NCBI RefSeq assembly: GCF_000742135.1
Contig: NZ_KN046818.1
Span: forward strand, 1,488,841-1,552,840
DNA length: 64,000 nucleotides
Direction: 5' to 3'
From: Klebsiella pneumoniae
GTDB lineage: Bacteria > Pseudomonadota > Gammaproteobacteria > Enterobacterales > Enterobacteriaceae
Made by a program: the position numbers and the translations under genes. Positions 61,786 to 64,000 of the stretch are shown here, one piece after another. Within the stretch, counting starts at the first letter, position 1; each line of letters starts with the position of its first letter. Under the pieces are notes generated by a model that did not search any database, was not told the origin of the DNA, and worked only from the letters and a program-made list of their open reading frames with translations.

Positions 61786-63546
61786 TTATTTTGCCCAAAA
61801 CGCCGCTTTCGCCCGCTGCAGTTTTTCATAGGCTTTCAGCAGCGACTGATGGGCCGGGAAGGCCTGCAGATCGCTATCGACCGCCTGGAGACCATAGAAC
61901 GGCGCTTCCCCGCTCAGCGCCGCGCTGGCGGCTTCGACCGCGTCTGCGCCGTACATACGGATGAAGGCGTTCAGGTACTGCAGTGGCTGACGCTCTTCTT
62001 CCTGGCTCAGCAGCAGCAGGGTTTGCAGACAGCGATAGTAGTTCGCGCGCTCCGCGCTGAAGACCGAAGCATTAAATTCCATGGTCCACTCGGTCCAGAT
62101 CAGCGCCTGCTCCAGATCGCCGCCGGCCAGGGCCAGCATCGCTTTCAGCTCGCCGACGCGCAGGGTATACCAGCCGTTGTCTTTTCCGGTGGCGAGCCCC
62201 AGCAGTTCGCGAACGCGGGTGAAATCATCCAGACCCTCATCGTCCATCTGCTCGATCAGCGCCAGGTAATCTTCTTTATCCCACTCGCTGCCCGGCAGGG
62301 ACAGAATGGTGTCCCGCAGATGAGCGCCCATGCTGTTGTTCGCCAGCCACAGGTCTTCCGCCGGGTATATGTCCGACATCCCCGGGACGATGATACGGCA
62401 GGCGTAAACGCCCAGGTGCTCGTAGTCGGCGATGTACACTTCTTTATCTTCGGCCTTGAAGATGGCCATCAGGGTGGCGAACTCTTCTTCGGTAGTACCA
62501 GAGAAGCTCCAGTCAACGAATGGATAGTCGGCGTCCTGCTTGAACATATCCCAGGAGATCAGGCCGCTGGAGTCGATAAAGTGGGTTTCGAGGTTCGCGT
62601 GCTCGGCGACCTCTTCGTCATCGAAGGTTGGCGGCGTGAAGACGTCGAGGTCTTTCAGGCTGCGGCCCTGCAGCAGTTCGGTGACGGTTCGCTCCAGCGC
62701 CACGCCAAAGTCCGGGTGGGCGCCGAAGGAGGCGAAGCAGGTGCCGTTAGCCGGGTTAAACAGCACGACGCAGATAACCGGATATTTGCCGCCCAGCGAG
62801 CCATCATAGGCAAAGATCGGGAAACCTTCAGCTTCCAGTTTGGCGATCGATTCCACGACGCCCGGATAGCGCGCCATGACTTCCGCCGGGATCTCCGGCA
62901 GGCTGATGCTTTCAGCGATGATGCGGTTTTTAATGTGACGTTCAAAGACCTCTGACAGACCCTGTACCCGCGCTTCGTTGCGGGTGTTACCGGCGGACAT
63001 GCCGTTGGAGACGTACAGGTTACCGACAATATTCATCGGAATATAGACGGTTTCGCCGTCGGACTGGCGGGTAAAAGGCAGACCGCACACGCCGCGCTCA
63101 TCGTTACCCGACTGCAGATCCACCAGCATACTGGCCGTTAACTGATCGTCAGGATCGTAGAACGCGCGCAGGCGGGCATCCAGCATACCTTCCGGGACTT
63201 CATCATCCTCAGTCAGCGGGAACCACTTTTCGTTCGGGTAGTGAACAAACGGGCCGTTAGCGATAGTGTCGCCTAACCAGAAGTCGGCGAAGAAATAGTT
63301 AGTGGACAGACGTTCGAAATATTCGCCCAGCGCGGAGGCCAGGGCTGCCTTTTTGGTGGCGCCTTTACCATTGGTAAAGCACAGCGCGCACGCTTTATCG
63401 CGAATGTGAACGGACCACACGTGCGGCACCGGGTTCAGCCACGAGGCCTCTTCGATATCAAATCCGAGGTCGAGCAATTTCTGCTGGAAGCGAGCGATGG
63501 AATCTTCCAGGGCGGCATCTTTGCCGGGAATAAACGTTTGGGTCAT
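61786..63546 (-). CDS. ycaO: YcaO, ribosomal protein S12 methylthiotransferase accessory factor
   Basis: YcaO-domain proteins are ATP-dependent enzymes that activate amide bonds. E. coli YcaO enhances RimO-dependent beta-methylthiolation of Asp in ribosomal protein S12. From the ATG at 63546 it has 586 residues, as in K-12; the frame extends 11 codons further without support. The N-terminal half carries the ATP-binding YcaO core (ALASALGEYFERLS; NTRNEARVQGLSEVFERH), and the C-terminal part has TPR-like helices. It ends with FWAK, lacking the Pro-rich tail of azoline-forming YcaO proteins. It lies upstream of focA as a separate unit. Confidence 0.95.
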   Translation of the reverse strand: MTQTFIPGKDAALEDSIARFQQKLLDLGFDIEEASWLNPVPHVWSVHIRDKACALCFTNGKGATKKAALASALGEYFERLSTNYFFADFWLGDTIANGPFVHYPNEKWFPLTEDDEVPEGMLDARLRAFYDPDDQLTASMLVDLQSGNDERGVCGLPFTRQSDGETVYIPMNIVGNLYVSNGMSAGNTRNEARVQGLSEVFERHIKNRIIAESISLPEIPAEVMARYPGVVESIAKLEAEGFPIFAYDGSLGGKYPVICVVLFNPANGTCFASFGAHPDFGVALERTVTELLQGRSLKDLDVFTPPTFDDEEVAEHANLETHFIDSSGLISWDMFKQDADYPFVDWSFSGTTEEEFATLMAIFKAEDKEVYIADYEHLGVYACRIIVPGMSDIYPAEDLWLANNSMGAHLRDTILSLPGSEWDKEDYLALIEQMDDEGLDDFTRVRELLGLATGKDNGWYTLRVGELKAMLALAGGDLEQALIWTEWTMEFNASVFSAERANYYRCLQTLLLLSQEEERQPLQYLNAFIRMYGADAVEAASAALSGEAPFYGLQAVDSDLQAFPAHQSLLKAYEKLQRAKAAFWAK

Positions 63547-63661
63547 GGCGATCACTTTTGTCGTACGGAAAGCGCGCAATGATACGGCTTTTATCTGACA
63601 GGTGCTATCTCCATCATCTGGCTATGCTTAGAGGCATCTTTAATACACAGGGAGATGGAAA

Positions 63662-64000
63662 ATGAAAGCCTTTGACTGGCAGCGGATGGCGCTCGATAAA
63701 GTACCGGTGGAATTCCTGGCGGAGGTGGCGTTGCGCAGCCTCTATACCTTCGTTCTGGTCTTTATTTTCCTCAAGATTACCGGACGGCGCGGCGTGCGGC
63801 AGATGTCGCTGTTCGAGGTGCTGATTATTTTGACCCTCGGCTCGGCGGCGGGTGACGTGGCGTTTTATGACGATGTGCCGCTGCTGCCGGTGCTGGTGGT
63901 CTTCGTTACGCTGGCGCTACTGTATCGCGGCATTATGTGGCTGATGGGGCATAGCGAAAAGCTGGAGGATCTACTGGAGGGGAAACCTATCGTAGTGGTG
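63662..64000 (+). CDS. ycaP: DUF421 membrane protein YcaP (5' part)
   Basis: The visible 113 codons match the N-terminus of E. coli YcaP (230 residues): MKAFDWQRMAL at the start and LYTFVLVFIFLKITGRRGVRQ. Three hydrophobic segments precede the start of the cytoplasmic DUF421 (YetF-like) domain (EKLEDLLEGKPIVVV). GGGAGATGG lies before the ATG. The gene runs off the right edge. It is divergent from ycaO; the 115-base gap is their shared promoter region. Confidence 0.92.
   Translation, partial: MKAFDWQRMALDKVPVEFLAEVALRSLYTFVLVFIFLKITGRRGVRQMSLFEVLIILTLGSAAGDVAFYDDVPLLPVLVVFVTLALLYRGIMWLMGHSEKLEDLLEGKPIVVV

Noticed and set aside
61849-62955. 368-codon open frame opposite ycaO, and similar frames opposite serS and cydC
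   Set aside because: All lie wholly within conserved genes on the other strand and show no start signals.

Overview
The window is a stretch of enterobacterial chromosome. Most of its proteins are near-identical in sequence and length to Escherichia coli K-12 orthologues and lie in the same order (rimK-ybjN-potFGHI ... pflBA-focA-ycaO-ycaP). The content, the GC-rich codon use and the departures from the K-12 order point to Klebsiella, most likely the K. pneumoniae complex or a close relative; the species cannot be fixed from this window alone. I recalled orthologues from memory and ran no database search.

Layout. 1-7.9 kb: rimK (ribosomal S6 modification), ybjN, the putrescine importer potFGHI, ybjO and the 23S rRNA methyltransferase rlmC. 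7.9-10.1 kb: a two-component system that K-12 lacks here, closed by a pair of inverted REP-like units. 10.2-14.0 kb: the arginine importer artJ / artPIQM. 14.2-16.8 kb: lipoprotein ybjP, a decayed DUF1471-type gene and a membrane diguanylate cyclase where K-12 has ybjQ. 16.8-24.7 kb: amiD, ybjS, ybjT, ltaE, poxB, a DoxX-family gene and hcr. 24.7-33.5 kb: hcp, lysO, aqpZ, the OLD-type nuclease gene ybjD and the macAB exporter. 33.5-43.8 kb: cspD, clpS-clpA, infA, aat, cydDC, trxB and lrp. 43.9-51.6 kb: ftsK (with a recently amplified linker repeat), lolA, rarA and serS. 51.7-55.7 kb: dmsABC, anaerobic DMSO respiration. 56-64 kb: ycaD, pflA, pflB, focA, ycaO and the start of ycaP.

Several genes form an anaerobic/nitrosative theme: hcp-hcr with FNR-like and NsrR-like sites, dmsABC behind an FNR site, and focA-pflB-pflA for formate metabolism. 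Others handle envelope and transport (pot, art, lysO, macAB, cydDC, lolA, amiD) or protein quality control and translation (clpSA, infA, aat, serS, rimK, rlmC, ycaO).

I found no prophage, insertion sequence, CRISPR array, rRNA or tRNA. No strong candidate for a wholly new system appears. The most useful leads are the lineage-specific two-component system, the DUF1471 pseudogene, the diguanylate cyclase with a displaced inhibitory site, the FtsK repeat expansion, and several RNA hairpins placed where they could set gene dosage within operons.
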